From contig NZ_AP024233.1 of NCBI RefSeq assembly GCF_025998535.1, positions 966,217 through 1,030,216 of the forward strand: DNA of 64,000 nucleotides, in the 5' to 3' direction. Shown in pieces: positions 32,758-44,367 of this stretch. The notes below the pieces were generated by a model. The model was given only the letters and a program-made list of their open reading frames with translations. It was not told the DNA's origin and made no database searches. This DNA comes from Desulfolithobacter dissulfuricans. Its GTDB lineage: Bacteria > Desulfobacterota > Desulfobulbia > Desulfobulbales > Desulfobulbaceae. The position numbers and the translations under genes are program-made. Position 1 is the stretch's first letter. Each line of letters opens with the position of its first letter.

Positions 32758-34746
32758 ATGAATCAGTCAATGATAGACAGGCTCCGATGCCTTTCTCCAG
32801 AGGAGCGCCCGCTTCTTCTCCAGAAGACATATGAGAGCAATATGGAATTTTTCCGTCAACGGCATCCAGTCCTGTTGTCGCTTGTCCGGAAACAGAAATG
32901 TCCTTACCAGTTGAATATCACGCCGGAATTTCTGTCAATAACGCATGAAGAGAGCGGTCAGCTGGCCCACCCGGAAGCCGGGTTGGATATGTTTGCCGCC
33001 ATGATGGGAGACTGGGTCCATGACACCTGGATCGATCTCTGCAATTTCAAGATACCTGCCATGGACAGGTACCCACTGCATGGGAAGCCGTTGCGAACAA
33101 TTTACCAGCAGCTCCTGACAGAGTTCCCGGAATCCCTGTTCCGTTTTTCCCTCAAACAGATCAACCTCAAGGAGCTTTCTGATGGCCGCCGTTTTTCTCC
33201 TCCAGTTGTTTTTCTCGGTATTTTCCATGGGTTACATGTAGATTACTATCTTTCGCGTACCGAAGTGAGTCACATTCTTCTGGTGGAACCGGATCTGGAA
33301 CGGTTTGAGGTCTCCTGTTATTTTCTTGATTACCGGAAGATAAGCGACCAGGCTGAGGTGGTGTTTTCCCTCGGGACCGATCCTCAGAGCGAGGCAATAA
33401 GGTATTTTTTCAGCAATTATTCGGTGAGCCGTCAGCTCTGGACCCGTGTCCTGCCGGGGTACGAATGCCCGGAAAATCCGCATCTGATCGAATCATTTCG
33501 CATGCACCAGGCCACCATGTCCAACGTGGTCTTTCCGCTTGATTACGAGTATGATGCCATTTGTCAGATTATGGCCAATCTCAGGCAACAGCGTCCTTTG
33601 CTGACAAGCCGTCCCCGTCTGTCCAAAAAATCCAGGATTGCTGTTGTGGCATCAGGGCCTTCCCTTGATCATGATCTTGAGTGGCTAAGAGCAAACCAGG
33701 ATAATCTGATTATTTTCGCAGTGTTCAGTGCGGTTAAGCCTTTGTTGCGTCATGGAATCAGGCCTGATTTCCAAGTTACAATCGAGACGATGTTACATCA
33801 GGAAGGTTTGCGTGAACCTCTTGGTCTTGATCCGGACATACCTGTGATTGCGGGCTGTAATGCTCCGGTATCGATAGTGCGATATTTCAATGAAATCCTG
33901 CTCTGTGGCATGGGAGACAAGGTCGCGCCGGTTCATTTCACGATGCCCATGCACAGGGTTCTGCCCTCCAGTACCAACATGGCGTTTTCCTTTGCCTGTC
34001 TGTGTCAACCCGGTGAGATATATCTACTTGGCTGCGATTTCGGTTATTATTCTATCGATAAAAGTCATGCCGGAGCCACCATATATGAAAAGCCGGAGCA
34101 TGGCTCGGATGAACAGTCGGTTGATGATTACCTGGACAAAATGCAGCAGATTATTGTTGAGGCAAATTTTTCATCTAAAGACCGGGAGGTTGTCACCAGT
34201 ACGCCATTTTTGACCCATGTACGGATCGTTGTCGAGCAGGCCATCGAGGCGGCAGGTAAAAAGACGAAAGTGTACAACCTCTCCGACGGTGCCAGGGTCA
34301 GGGGCGCACGGGCCAGGCGGTCCCGGGCCATCAGCCTGCGGAATTACCCACGCAGGCAGGATGATATCGACCGGATAAGAAAGGCCTTTTTGCCGGCTCA
34401 AGAGGGAAAAAACTGGAAATCATATACCAAAGATTCGAGTCAGGTGGCAGAAGGATTGAAAAGAGATGTGATCCGCGGGCTGGAACTCGAAACTTTTACC
34501 TGGAAGAAATTTAACCAGGTTGTCGACCGGGCGGTTCTGGATGCGGTTATGGCGAACAGGGAGAATGAAAGGGACAGGCGACCAGAGGTCTTTGTCCTGT
34601 TTATTCTTCACCTGTTGACCGCCTGGTACAAGGTATTGCTGTTTGCCGATCAACAGGAGATGGCGGAGGAAATTTATCGCTCCGGCCTGGAAAAGATCAG
34701 GGCCGTGGTCGAAAAACTCGAATGGCCGGTGAAGGAGTTGAATTAG
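32758..34746 (+). CDS. Maf-type (DUF115) flagellin glycosyltransferase
   Basis: This 662-residue protein has the DUF115 (MptE-like) core (about 295-440; 'IAVVASGPSLDHDLEWLRAN', 'FAVFSAVKPLLRHGIRPDFQ', 'EIYLLGCDFGYYSIDKSHAG') with long N- and C-terminal helical parts. Motility accessory factors (Maf) of this type transfer nonulosonic acids such as pseudaminic acid to flagellin. It sits beside the fliT-fliS-fliD-flaG-flagellin block and near pseB, pseC and a CMP-sugar pathway, which strongly supports that role. It is convergent with the fliT-like gene, and the two stops overlap by 4 bp. The donor sugar is inferred. Confidence 0.87.
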   Translation: MNQSMIDRLRCLSPEERPLLLQKTYESNMEFFRQRHPVLLSLVRKQKCPYQLNITPEFLSITHEESGQLAHPEAGLDMFAAMMGDWVHDTWIDLCNFKIPAMDRYPLHGKPLRTIYQQLLTEFPESLFRFSLKQINLKELSDGRRFSPPVVFLGIFHGLHVDYYLSRTEVSHILLVEPDLERFEVSCYFLDYRKISDQAEVVFSLGTDPQSEAIRYFFSNYSVSRQLWTRVLPGYECPENPHLIESFRMHQATMSNVVFPLDYEYDAICQIMANLRQQRPLLTSRPRLSKKSRIAVVASGPSLDHDLEWLRANQDNLIIFAVFSAVKPLLRHGIRPDFQVTIETMLHQEGLREPLGLDPDIPVIAGCNAPVSIVRYFNEILLCGMGDKVAPVHFTMPMHRVLPSSTNMAFSFACLCQPGEIYLLGCDFGYYSIDKSHAGATIYEKPEHGSDEQSVDDYLDKMQQIIVEANFSSKDREVVTSTPFLTHVRIVVEQAIEAAGKKTKVYNLSDGARVRGARARRSRAISLRNYPRRQDDIDRIRKAFLPAQEGKNWKSYTKDSSQVAEGLKRDVIRGLELETFTWKKFNQVVDRAVLDAVMANRENERDRRPEVFVLFILHLLTAWYKVLLFADQQEMAEEIYRSGLEKIRAVVEKLEWPVKELN

Positions 34747-35156
34747 TTGGCTGTGTTGACATGGCGACCCCTGCCATCTGTATGCTGCTGGTAACCCTGC
34801 ATTGTGACTATGCCGTTCTTGATCTTCAGGATCTCGGTGCGATAGCCGGTGAGTCTGGTCTTCAACTTGGGTAAAAGTTTTCTGTTCTGTTCGAGGATAT
34901 CGGTTACCAGCTCTTTGCGCCTGGCAAAAGAGTCGGTCATGCGTTTCATGTTTTCAGCCGTATCGGATTGTACAGCCTCGAGGAGTTCCTCGTCCGCAGC
35001 CACAATCCGCTTGTGCAGCTGCTCGAGTCCGTCGGCGGACTGAAGGGTTGTTTCCAGGTCGAGAACCGGGAGTTTTTCCTCGATCTGGTCCATGGTCACC
35101 TTGAGCTCCCGATAGAGATCCATGGATTTTTCCATGCTTTTTTCTGTTGATGTCAT
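34743..35156 (-). CDS. FliT-like flagellar export chaperone
   Basis: This 137-residue, almost all-helical protein ('LYRELKVTMDQIEEKLPVLD', 'ELLEAVQSDTAENMKRMTDS', 'RRKELVTDILEQNRKLLPKL') lies directly after fliS (2 bp) and fliD. FliT chaperones are small helical proteins that bind FliD, and this is the usual gene order. Sequence conservation in FliT is low, so the call rests on position and helical character. FlgN-type chaperones are another possibility, but a flgN gene is present elsewhere in the window. Confidence 0.6.
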   Translation of the reverse strand: MTSTEKSMEKSMDLYRELKVTMDQIEEKLPVLDLETTLQSADGLEQLHKRIVAADEELLEAVQSDTAENMKRMTDSFARRKELVTDILEQNRKLLPKLKTRLTGYRTEILKIKNGIVTMQGYQQHTDGRGRHVNTAN

Positions 35157-35158
35157 GG

Positions 35159-35608
35159 CTACAGGGCGGCTGCTATTTTGGTGTGCCCCGGAGCAGGGTC
35201 ACTGTCCAGGTTCTGGGAAGCCGGTTCCACCTGCTCGTTTTTGGCAAGAGCTATGGCCTCGGCCCAGGTTTCGCGCAACTCCTTGAGCATCTTGATGATA
35301 GCCTTGAGAGGTTCCGGATCATTGTCCTTGTTGGCATTCATGAACTCTTTGAGCATGTAATGATACAGGGCATCGAGGTTCTCGGCCAGGTTGGCATCCT
35401 GGTCGTGATCCAGGGTTGCATCGAGCTCGGATATGATAGCCGAGGCCTTGTTTATGTAATAGGCCCGCTTGGGGATATCATTGCTTTCAATGGCCTTGAC
35501 TGCCAGGGTCGTGAAGCGGATGGCGCCGTCATAAAGCATGAGCAGGAGCTGTTCCGGAGTGGCACTGGCGATCTGGTTGGTGAGGTACTGGTTGGTGTAT
35601 CCGTTCAT
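35159..35608 (-). CDS. fliS: Flagellin export chaperone FliS
   Basis: This 149-residue protein has the conserved FliS start 'NGYTNQYLTNQIASATPEQL' and the core 'LLMLYDGAIRFTTLAVKAIE', followed by a four-helix bundle. It binds the C-terminus of flagellin and prevents early polymerisation in the cytoplasm. In many bacteria it also helps FliW/CsrA control. I chose the ATG at 35608. It lies just downstream of fliD (9 bp) and upstream of the fliT-like gene. Confidence 0.93.
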   Translation of the reverse strand: MNGYTNQYLTNQIASATPEQLLLMLYDGAIRFTTLAVKAIESNDIPKRAYYINKASAIISELDATLDHDQDANLAENLDALYHYMLKEFMNANKDNDPEPLKAIIKMLKELRETWAEAIALAKNEQVEPASQNLDSDPAPGHTKIAAAL

Positions 35609-35617
35609 GATCAATCC

Positions 35618-36976
35618 CTATTTCTTGGACAGGCTGGAAATGGAATCCAGCTGCTGCATCAGGTAATCCCCGGTTGAGTTCCACTGGCTGACCAGCTGTT
35701 CCATGGCCAGGTACTGGGCCCGCAGGGTCTCTTCCCGCTTGGCGAGACGGGCCTCGGTCCGCTCTATTTGTGCATCAATCTGTTCAATATTATTGTTGAT
35801 CGCCTCCTTGCGTCCCGCCAGCATGCCGTTGCTGGAATCGGTCATGGATTCAAGATAATCCTGAAACTCACTGGCCAGGCCACTTTGGCCGTCGTCCCCT
35901 GCCAGAAGGCTGGTAACGGAATCCAGGTTGGTGTCGATGGCGTCGCTGAGCTTCTCGCTGTTGACCACAAGGGTACCGTCTTTCTGGGTTTCGAAGCCCA
36001 GTTCCGAAAGGGTTGAGAAGACACCACTGTTTGAATAGGGATCGGTGAGCATGTTCTGAAGATGCCGCTTGATGGAGTTGATACCCGCGTCGCCGGCCAG
36101 CACGCCCGCTTCGGTGTCGCCCATGGTGGACTGGCCGGTGATGAACTGGATAACCTCGTTGTACCCTTTGGCAAACTCCTCGATGGTGGACTGGATGCTT
36201 GTCTTGTTCAGTTCTACATCGACCCTGGTTGTGGTGCCTGTGGATGTCTGGGTGAGATCCAGGGTGACGCCGGGGATAGCCTCACTGATCGTATTGTTGT
36301 CACTGTATATATCTATCCCGTCCACCTGGATGTGGGCCTGGGTTGCGGTCTGGGTGTCCGTGAAGGTGCCCAGGGTGTCTGTGCCACCGGTGAGACCTGT
36401 GGTGTCCAGTGAAAAGGAGGTACCGACATCCTCGCCGGTGAGCATGAGCCGGTAGGGGCTGGCGGTACCGTCGTTGATGATGGAGGCGGTCACTCCGAGG
36501 CCGGCATCGTTGATGGCCTGCATGATTCCTTCCAGGGAGTTGTTCTCCGCCGTGATCTCGATACCTGTCGTGGTGGTTCCCACGGTCAGGTTCAGGGTGC
36601 CGGTGCCAAAGGTGTTGGAGGTCTTGTCAGCAAATCCCGCGTCCGAGACAGTTTTCTGAACCTGAGCGATGGAAAGGACTTCCACCTGGTAGCTGGTTCC
36701 AGCCAGCGCTTCGCTGGAAACAGTGGCAGAAAAATAATCGCTGCTGCTCAGGCTGACAGACCGTTTGGCCAGCACATCCGGGTCGCCGAGATTGGCGATG
36801 GAGTCCAGGAAGGTATTGAGCTTGGAGTCAAGCTCGGTGAAGGCGGAAAGACGGTTGTTGAGCCAGGTTTTGTCGGTTTCCAGACGGGCAAGTGGCTGGC
36901 GTTCGACGTTCATGATGGCGTCGATAATGCCATTGGTGTCGAGTCCTGTGGCCAGTCCGCCAAATGAGATAGTCAT
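35618..36976 (-). CDS. fliD: Flagellar filament cap protein FliD
   Basis: This 452-residue protein has the conserved FliD N-terminal region ('SFGGLATGLDTNGIIDAIMN', 'LSAFTELDSKLNTFLDSIAN') and C-terminal coiled region ('NIEQIDAQIERTEARLAKRE', 'QYLAMEQLVSQWNSTGDYLM'). FliD forms the pentameric or hexameric cap that folds flagellin at the tip. Length is in the usual range. It lies between flaG and fliS on the minus strand. Confidence 0.94.
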   Translation of the reverse strand: MTISFGGLATGLDTNGIIDAIMNVERQPLARLETDKTWLNNRLSAFTELDSKLNTFLDSIANLGDPDVLAKRSVSLSSSDYFSATVSSEALAGTSYQVEVLSIAQVQKTVSDAGFADKTSNTFGTGTLNLTVGTTTTGIEITAENNSLEGIMQAINDAGLGVTASIINDGTASPYRLMLTGEDVGTSFSLDTTGLTGGTDTLGTFTDTQTATQAHIQVDGIDIYSDNNTISEAIPGVTLDLTQTSTGTTTRVDVELNKTSIQSTIEEFAKGYNEVIQFITGQSTMGDTEAGVLAGDAGINSIKRHLQNMLTDPYSNSGVFSTLSELGFETQKDGTLVVNSEKLSDAIDTNLDSVTSLLAGDDGQSGLASEFQDYLESMTDSSNGMLAGRKEAINNNIEQIDAQIERTEARLAKREETLRAQYLAMEQLVSQWNSTGDYLMQQLDSISSLSKK

Positions 36977-36998
36977 GACTGCTCCCCGGAGTTTTTTT

Positions 36999-37352
36999 TC
37001 AGCTAACGGTATCGACGATATTGCCGCGCAGTTCCTGGAGATGCTTGCTCAGGTTGACCATCTCCTCCGGTGGAATCTGCCGGATGATCTCGTTGGTTTC
37101 CTGATCGACAACCTTGACGATCAGTGCGTTGATGTCATTGTCTTTCTCGAAGCGAACGCTGTATGCACCACCTTCGGTGATGGACTTGATCTGATCCAGC
37201 AGTTCTTCGGGCTGGATCATGTTCTGTTTCTGATTGCCAGGTTCAGCGGGTTTGTTGACTTTTTCCTGTTGCCGCTGCCTGGTGATTTGCTCCGCGGGTT
37301 CCTGGGTGCGGGGCGGTGACGCGCTGGTCATGGTGATGGAATCAATATTCAT
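36999..37352 (-). CDS. flaG: FlaG family protein
   Basis: This 117-residue protein has the FlaG C-terminal domain (about 60-117; 'YSVRFEKDNDINALIVKVVD', 'TNEIIRQIPPEEMVNLSKHL') after a Pro/Gln-rich variable N-terminus. FlaG proteins affect filament length in several bacteria and often sit beside fliD, as here (22 bp upstream of fliD). Confidence 0.9.
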   Translation of the reverse strand: MNIDSITMTSASPPRTQEPAEQITRQRQQEKVNKPAEPGNQKQNMIQPEELLDQIKSITEGGAYSVRFEKDNDINALIVKVVDQETNEIIRQIPPEEMVNLSKHLQELRGNIVDTVS

Positions 37353-37385
37353 TTCAGTTCCCTCCCTGTGGAATTCGCCGGTTAT

Positions 37386-37413
37386 TTCCCCGGGCCGGCA
37401 AGGGCCCGGGGAA
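37386..37413 (-). terminator. Hairpin between flagellin 1 and flaG
   Basis: A perfect 11-bp GC-rich stem (37386-37396 and 37403-37413) with a 6-nt loop lies 21 bp after the first flagellin stop. No T-run follows on the minus strand, so it may act as a partial terminator or protect the 3' end of the flagellin mRNA. Confidence 0.55.
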
Positions 37414-37434
37414 GCAGAGTTGAGGTTACTGTTC

Positions 37435-38922
37435 TTACTGGAGCAGGGACAGTGCCATCTGCGGGGCCTGGTTGGCCTGGGCCAGGATGGAGATACCGGC
37501 CTGCTGCAGGATGTTCTGCTTGGTCATCTCCGAGGTCTCCTGGGCGATGTCCGCGTCGAGAATTCGGGAGCGTGCCGCAGAGATATTTTCGGAAATATTC
37601 TGCAGATTGGCGATCGTGGACTCGAACCGGTTCTGAACCGCACCAAGGTTACCACGCTGGGAGTCGATCTTGCCAAGCGCCTTGTCGATGACGTCAATGG
37701 CCGACTGGGCACCGGTCTGGGTAGATATGTCGATTGCGCTGACATAGTCGGTGGACGAGTTGACAAAGGTATCTGCCGCCACGTCCAGGACACTGCCGGC
37801 CGTGTTGGCGATGCTGGAGCGGACCGAGAAGGACTCAGTGGAGCTGAACTCGATCCGGCCGGCGATGGTGGTGGAATCGGTATCGGCATCGGTCAGGGTT
37901 TCCGTGTTGCCGTCCAGGGACTCAACAGAGAGGGTGGCATTGGAAACCGAATGGGTGAAATCCCCAATATCGATGTCCTTGCCTTCCGACTGGATCAGTT
38001 TGACGTTCCCGCCGTCGAGCTCGGCCGAGATCCCGGTGGTGCCAGCGACCTTGTTGATGGCATCAACCAGGTTGCTGAGATCACTGGTGGTCACCGAAGC
38101 CGAGATGGTGGCCGTGCTGCCGCCGGAACCCAGGGTCATCTGCACCGTTCCGTCACTGCTGACCGCGGTGATCGACGCCTCGTTGTAGGCCGATGCTTCA
38201 ACACCGGTGCTTGAGGTGACGTTGTTGATGTTGCTGGCAATGGTGTACGCCGAATCTCCGGCGGTGACAGATACGGTATCTGTTCCTTCGGAACCGGCGA
38301 TGGTCAGGGTCTGGGCCGCGATGGAGTTGTTGGTGGGCAGAGAGGTGGCCGCCGTGGTGGCGGAACCGGTGCCCTGGTTAGCTGTGGTATTGGTGACGGT
38401 TTTCGCTGCCCGCCCCAGGTCGTCTGCTGCCATGGAGTCAATGGAGACACTGATGGTCTGGTTGGCATTGGCACCGATCTGGAATTTCTGGGAAGAGAAG
38501 GAGCCGTCAAGGATCTTCAGACCGTTGAACGTCGTCGTGTTGGCGATCCGGTTCATCTCGCTCTGCAGCTGGTTGACCTCGTCCTGAAGCGCGGCGCGGT
38601 CAGCGGCGGAGTTGGAGGCGTTGGCCGACTGAACAGCCAGCTCGCGCATCCGCTGCAGGATATTGGTGGACTCCTGCATGGCTCCTTCCGCGGTCTGGGC
38701 CAGGGAGATGCCGTCGTTGGCATTCCGGACGGCCTGGTTGAGACCACGGATCTGAGCGGTCATCCGGTCGGAGATGGCCAGCCCTGCCGCATCGTCCTTG
38801 GCAGAGTTGATCCGCAGACCTGAAGAGAGGCGCTGCATGGAGCGGGAGAGAGCACTCTGGGTTTTACCCAGGTTACGTTGAGCATTGAGAGACGCTACGT
38901 TTGTGTTGATTACAAGACCCAT
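37435..38922 (-). CDS. fliC: Flagellin 1
   Basis: This 495-residue flagellin has the conserved D0/D1 ends: '[20 protein letters not shown]', '[20 protein letters not shown]' at the start, and '[20 protein letters not shown]', '[20 protein letters not shown]' at the end. The central variable part (about 170-390) is Thr/Ser/Gly-rich with flagellin IN-type repeats and is the likely site of glycosylation. The Shine-Dalgarno lies in a hairpin loop that fits CsrA control. A paralogue (flagellin 2) lies upstream in the same orientation. The filament is probably built from both. Confidence 0.96.
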   Translation of the reverse strand: MGLVINTNVASLNAQRNLGKTQSALSRSMQRLSSGLRINSAKDDAAGLAISDRMTAQIRGLNQAVRNANDGISLAQTAEGAMQESTNILQRMRELAVQSANASNSAADRAALQDEVNQLQSEMNRIANTTTFNGLKILDGSFSSQKFQIGANANQTISVSIDSMAADDLGRAAKTVTNTTANQGTGSATTAATSLPTNNSIAAQTLTIAGSEGTDTVSVTAGDSAYTIASNINNVTSSTGVEASAYNEASITAVSSDGTVQMTLGSGGSTATISASVTTSDLSNLVDAINKVAGTTGISAELDGGNVKLIQSEGKDIDIGDFTHSVSNATLSVESLDGNTETLTDADTDSTTIAGRIEFSSTESFSVRSSIANTAGSVLDVAADTFVNSSTDYVSAIDISTQTGAQSAIDVIDKALGKIDSQRGNLGAVQNRFESTIANLQNISENISAARSRILDADIAQETSEMTKQNILQQAGISILAQANQAPQMALSLLQ

Positions 38923-38923
38923 G

Positions 38924-38941
38924 ATATTCCTCCTTGAATAT
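38924..38941 (-). promoter_or_regulatory. Putative CsrA-binding hairpin over flagellin 1 Shine-Dalgarno
   Basis: On the minus strand ATATTC-AAGGAG-GAATAT forms a perfect 6-bp stem with a hexaloop. The loop carries an ANGGA motif and most of the AAGGAGG ribosome-binding site, 6 nt before the ATG. This is the classic shape of a CsrA site on a flagellin leader. Confidence 0.65.
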
Positions 38942-38954
38942 GTGTTGGGTAGAT

Positions 38955-38985
38955 TTCGGTTGGCATCCTTGCCGGTGAAACGTAC
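38955..38985 (-). promoter_or_regulatory. Promoter-like element shared with flagellin 2 (tentative)
   Basis: On the minus strand TACGTTT is followed about 16-18 bp later by AACCGAAAT. The same arrangement (TACGTTT, then TCGGATCA) lies at the same distance before flagellin 2. It might be a variant sigma-28 promoter but is far from consensus. Confidence 0.3.
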
Positions 38986-39192
38986 AACTTAAAAAAATGT
39001 GTTGCGGATGTGTTTTTTGTTGGCCGTCACCTCCTTGGTTCACAGAATCACTTTTTTGGAGAATCCTCGTTTTCAGAAAGAAAATGAAGAATATTTACCC
39101 TTGCTATTCGTATCGAAACCTTGGTGGATAATCTTTAGAGAAAAAATCCAGTTGTTCGTTTTTTTTGTCAAGGGCGGCAGAAAGTCCGGGGG

Positions 39193-39253
39193 AAAACTTC
39201 ACGGAGACCCGGATCCAGCGCCTGCGTTTTCGTTCGGATCACCGTGAAGTTTT
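39193..39253 (-). terminator. Stem-loop downstream of flagellin 2
   Basis: A perfect 12-bp stem (39193-39204 and 39242-39253; AAAACTTCACGG) with a longer loop lies 37 bp after the flagellin 2 stop. The transcript ends with four T on the minus strand. It is the only structure seen in the 367-bp gap 38923-39289 apart from the flagellin 1 leader. Confidence 0.6.
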
Positions 39254-39289
39254 GTTGTGAATTTATGGCCACAGGGTTGTTCGAACTGA

Positions 39290-40780
39290 TTAGCCCTGGA
39301 GCAACTGGAGGGCCAGCTGCGGCGTCTGGTTAGCCTGGGTAAGAATGGATACACCTGCCTGCTGCAGAATATTGGCCTTGGTCATCTCCGAGGTCTCCTG
39401 GGCAATATCGGCATCCCGGATCCGCGACCGGGCAGCGGTGAGGTTTTCAGCCACGTTCTGCAGGTTGGCGATGGTGGATTCGAACCGGTTCTGCAGCGCA
39501 CCCAGGTCACCCCGCTGGGCGTCTATCTTGTCGAGGGCCGCGTCAATGATCTTGATGGCGTCATTGGCGCTTGTCACAGTGCTGATATCCACCTGGGTAA
39601 CTTCCTCCATGGGAGGTATTTCCGTTGTGTCGGCCGCCTGGTTGAGGATAGATCCGCTTGACGCTGCAATGTTTGAAGAAACCGTGTAAGCGTCCGGAGA
39701 CGAAAATTCAATGGTACCTGAGACCCTGGTCGAGTCGTCTCCACCTGTCGTCAGGTCCGTGGTGTTCCCGGATGCACCCGTCACTGTGATGGTGGCACTG
39801 GAGGTGGTATGGGTGAAATCCTCCAGGACGATGTCTTTTCCTTCGGCCTGGACCAGAGTGATGGTGCCTCCGCTTACGGTTGCCGTGACACCGGTGGTGC
39901 CGCTCTGGGCATTGATGACCGTTGCCAGCTCGCTCAAATCTCCGGTGGTTACCGAAGCATTGACCGTGGCTGTGTTGCCTCCACTGCCAATGGTCAGACT
40001 CACCTGGCCGGCATCACTGAGGCCGGACAGTGTCGCCTCGGTCCGGGCTGTTGCCGTGACCCCGGTTTCCGCTGCCGCGTCGGTTATCTTGTTGGCAATT
40101 GTGTAGGCCGTGTCTCCATCCAGGATGCTTACCGTGCTGTTTCCTTTGCTCCCGTTGATGGTCAGTGTCTGAGCTGCGATGGTGTTGTTGGATGGTGCTG
40201 CAGTAGCTGCTGTTGAGGGTGTTCCCGTTCCTTCATTGGCTGTGGTATTGTTGGCATCGAAGGCGTACCTGCCAAGGTCGTCGGCGGCCATGCTCTGGAT
40301 GGAAACCCCGATGGTTTCATTGGCGTTGGGGCCGACCTGGAACTGCTGGGAAACAAAGGTTCCGTCCAGGATATTCAACCCGTTAAAGGTGGTTGAATTG
40401 GCAATCCGGTTCATTTCGGTTTTGAGTTGGTTGACCTCAGCCTGGAGGGCAGCGCGGTCGGCGGCGGAGTTGGTGGCATTGGCAGCCTGGACTGCAAGCT
40501 CACGCATCCGCTGCAGGATGTTGGTGGATTCCTGCATGGCACCTTCCGCGGTCTGGGCCAGGGAAATACCATCGTTTGCGTTTCGTGCAGCCTGGTTGAG
40601 GCCGCGGATCTGGGCCGTCATCCGGTCGGAAATGGCAAGACCGGCGGCATCGTCCTTGGCGGAGTTTATGCGGAGTCCGGAAGAGAGTCTCTCCATGGAC
40701 CTGGAGAGATCGAGTTGGGTTTTAGAGAGATTGCGCTGGGCATTCAGGGACGCTACGTTTGTATTGATCGTCAAAGCCAT
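39290..40780 (-). CDS. fliC: Flagellin 2
   Basis: This 496-residue flagellin is very similar to flagellin 1 at both ends ('[20 protein letters not shown]', '[20 protein letters not shown]') and with the same middle architecture ('[20 protein letters not shown]', '[20 protein letters not shown]'), though the central sequence has diverged. The two genes thus come from a tandem duplication. It has its own leader with a Shine-Dalgarno in a hairpin loop and its own downstream stem-loop, so it is probably transcribed separately from flagellin 1. Confidence 0.96.
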   Translation of the reverse strand: MALTINTNVASLNAQRNLSKTQLDLSRSMERLSSGLRINSAKDDAAGLAISDRMTAQIRGLNQAARNANDGISLAQTAEGAMQESTNILQRMRELAVQAANATNSAADRAALQAEVNQLKTEMNRIANSTTFNGLNILDGTFVSQQFQVGPNANETIGVSIQSMAADDLGRYAFDANNTTANEGTGTPSTAATAAPSNNTIAAQTLTINGSKGNSTVSILDGDTAYTIANKITDAAAETGVTATARTEATLSGLSDAGQVSLTIGSGGNTATVNASVTTGDLSELATVINAQSGTTGVTATVSGGTITLVQAEGKDIVLEDFTHTTSSATITVTGASGNTTDLTTGGDDSTRVSGTIEFSSPDAYTVSSNIAASSGSILNQAADTTEIPPMEEVTQVDISTVTSANDAIKIIDAALDKIDAQRGDLGALQNRFESTIANLQNVAENLTAARSRIRDADIAQETSEMTKANILQQAGVSILTQANQTPQLALQLLQG

Positions 40781-40782
40781 GG

Positions 40783-40797
40783 TTCATCCTCCATGAA
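40783..40797 (-). promoter_or_regulatory. Putative CsrA-binding hairpin over flagellin 2 Shine-Dalgarno
   Basis: On the minus strand TTCAT-GGAGG-ATGAA gives a 5-bp perfect stem with the GGAGG ribosome-binding site as the whole loop, 7 nt before the ATG. It can be extended with one bulged base. It parallels the flagellin 1 leader hairpin, although the sequences differ. Confidence 0.55.
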
Positions 40798-40981
40798 ACT
40801 GTGTTCTGCCTGGTCGTCAATGATCCGACCGCTGGCTCGCGATACAAACGTAACATCTCTCAAACTATACTTTTTTTGTCTCTCGGTTACCTTTTCGGAG
40901 CAGGAGGTGCTTTCCTTTAGCTCTTTTTGGCTCACCTGGTTGTGCTTTTGACGGTAAGAGGGGCGGGAGTTTTCATTTGAC

Positions 40982-41007
40982 TAATGTTTTATTGCGCAAT
41001 AACATTA
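40982..41007. promoter_or_regulatory. AT-rich palindrome upstream of pseB
   Basis: TTATTGCGCAATAA (40989-41002) is a perfect 14-bp palindrome, and TAATGTT/AACATTA extends it outward with one extra base. It lies about 75 bp before pseB in an AT-rich stretch and may be an operator or part of the pseB promoter. The remaining 302-bp gap 40781-41082 holds only the flagellin 2 leader. Confidence 0.4.
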
Positions 41008-41052
41008 ATATTATTTATATTTTTTGCCGTCAAGGGGGCCGGGGTATGATGA

Positions 41053-43241
<2,189 letters not shown>

Positions 43242-43284
43242 TGCCCGGCTATTTTTCCTGCCGTGAGTGCCTTCCGCAGGTATC

Positions 43285-44340
43285 TTACGCCTTCAGAATT
43301 TTTTCCTGTGGTATGGCAATCAATATCTTTTCACCCAGGGACGGCGAGTAGGACTCCATGAAAAAGAGATATTCTTTACACATGGAAAAGATCCAGAGAG
43401 GGATCTGAAAGTAGTCTTCCGGGGAATGGTATATGGATACTGCCAGCTGGGGCCGGTGCCTCTTTATAGTTTGTGCTGCCCCCTGCAACACCGCCATTTC
43501 CGCACCTTCCACGTCCAGCTTTATATAGTCAACTTGTTGTCCCCTGAGATAGCTGTCCAGGTCCACGGCACGTACCGGTTCCGCGTTGTTGACCTGGAAT
43601 CGGGAAACAGTGGAATCAGGTCCTTTGGCGACCAGATAAAGGGTGGTTGTTTCGTTCCACAGGGCCATGTTTTCCACCTGTACCTGTGGCGGCAAATCCG
43701 GGATGCGGGCAGGTAACGGGTCAAAGGCGATGATCTTGCCCTCCGGTCCCACAATTTCGGCGAATTGCCTGGTGTTGGTGCCGTCAAACATGCCACCTTC
43801 GATAACCGTGTACTTTTTTTTCAGTATCACGTGATCAAGATACTGTTGGCCCTGCCTTGTCAGGAACAGCTGCAGCAGGCAGGACAGGTCGCCCCTCATC
43901 CCCTGGATGACCGCCTGCCAGACCATTTTTGAACGGGTTCCGGTCAACTGTTTTTCTATGATTCGAATATTCTGCAGGTGTTTGTCCAGAACCTGGGAGT
44001 ACTCCAAGGTTTCTTCCGGGATTATCGCAGAAATGATGATGTTGACAAGGCCATGATCCTGCAGCAGTGCCAGTACCTCCCTGAGCCAGAAATGGGTTGC
44101 AACGACCACGAGATGATCTTTTTCCGTACGTTTGAAAAATATCTCGGGATTCAGGACAGGGATGTTGTTCAGGCTACCGGTTTTGTTTTTGTCCACAAAC
44201 GACCGGATGGTGATGTCTTTCCTGTCGCGCTGCAGGGCCTCGGCCAGGGATTCCCCCAGCCTGCCGGCCCCGAAAATTGAAAGTTCTATATTTCCGGGAA
44301 GATCGAAAACACTGGTGAGAAAGGGAACTTGCGCAGGCAT
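43285..44340 (-). CDS. FkbM-family methyltransferase with N-terminal Rossmann-like domain
   Basis: This 351-residue protein has an N-terminal Rossmann-like part (about 15-125; 'IELSIFGAGRLGESLAEALQ', 'DKNKTGSLNNIPVLNPEIFF') of the kind seen in sugar-modifying fusion proteins. A C-terminal FkbM-type SAM methyltransferase follows (about 180-340; 'VIEGGMFDGTNTRQFAEIVG', 'KIIAFDPLPARIPDLP', 'VDYIKLDVEGAEMAVLQGA'). FkbM enzymes O-methylate sugars or polyketides. It is the last gene of the minus-strand glycan operon, 27 bp after the GH57-like gene, so methylation of the flagellar sugar is likely. Confidence 0.85.
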   Translation of the reverse strand: MPAQVPFLTSVFDLPGNIELSIFGAGRLGESLAEALQRDRKDITIRSFVDKNKTGSLNNIPVLNPEIFFKRTEKDHLVVVATHFWLREVLALLQDHGLVNIIISAIIPEETLEYSQVLDKHLQNIRIIEKQLTGTRSKMVWQAVIQGMRGDLSCLLQLFLTRQGQQYLDHVILKKKYTVIEGGMFDGTNTRQFAEIVGPEGKIIAFDPLPARIPDLPPQVQVENMALWNETTTLYLVAKGPDSTVSRFQVNNAEPVRAVDLDSYLRGQQVDYIKLDVEGAEMAVLQGAAQTIKRHRPQLAVSIYHSPEDYFQIPLWIFSMCKEYLFFMESYSPSLGEKILIAIPQEKILKA

Positions 44341-44367
44341 GGCAGGAGGGCCTCAGGTCGGAATTGT

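Noticed and set aside
37435-40780. Tandem flagellins as a phase-variation cassette
   Set aside because: Both genes point the same way, each has its own leader, and no recombinase gene or inverted site pair is visible nearby.
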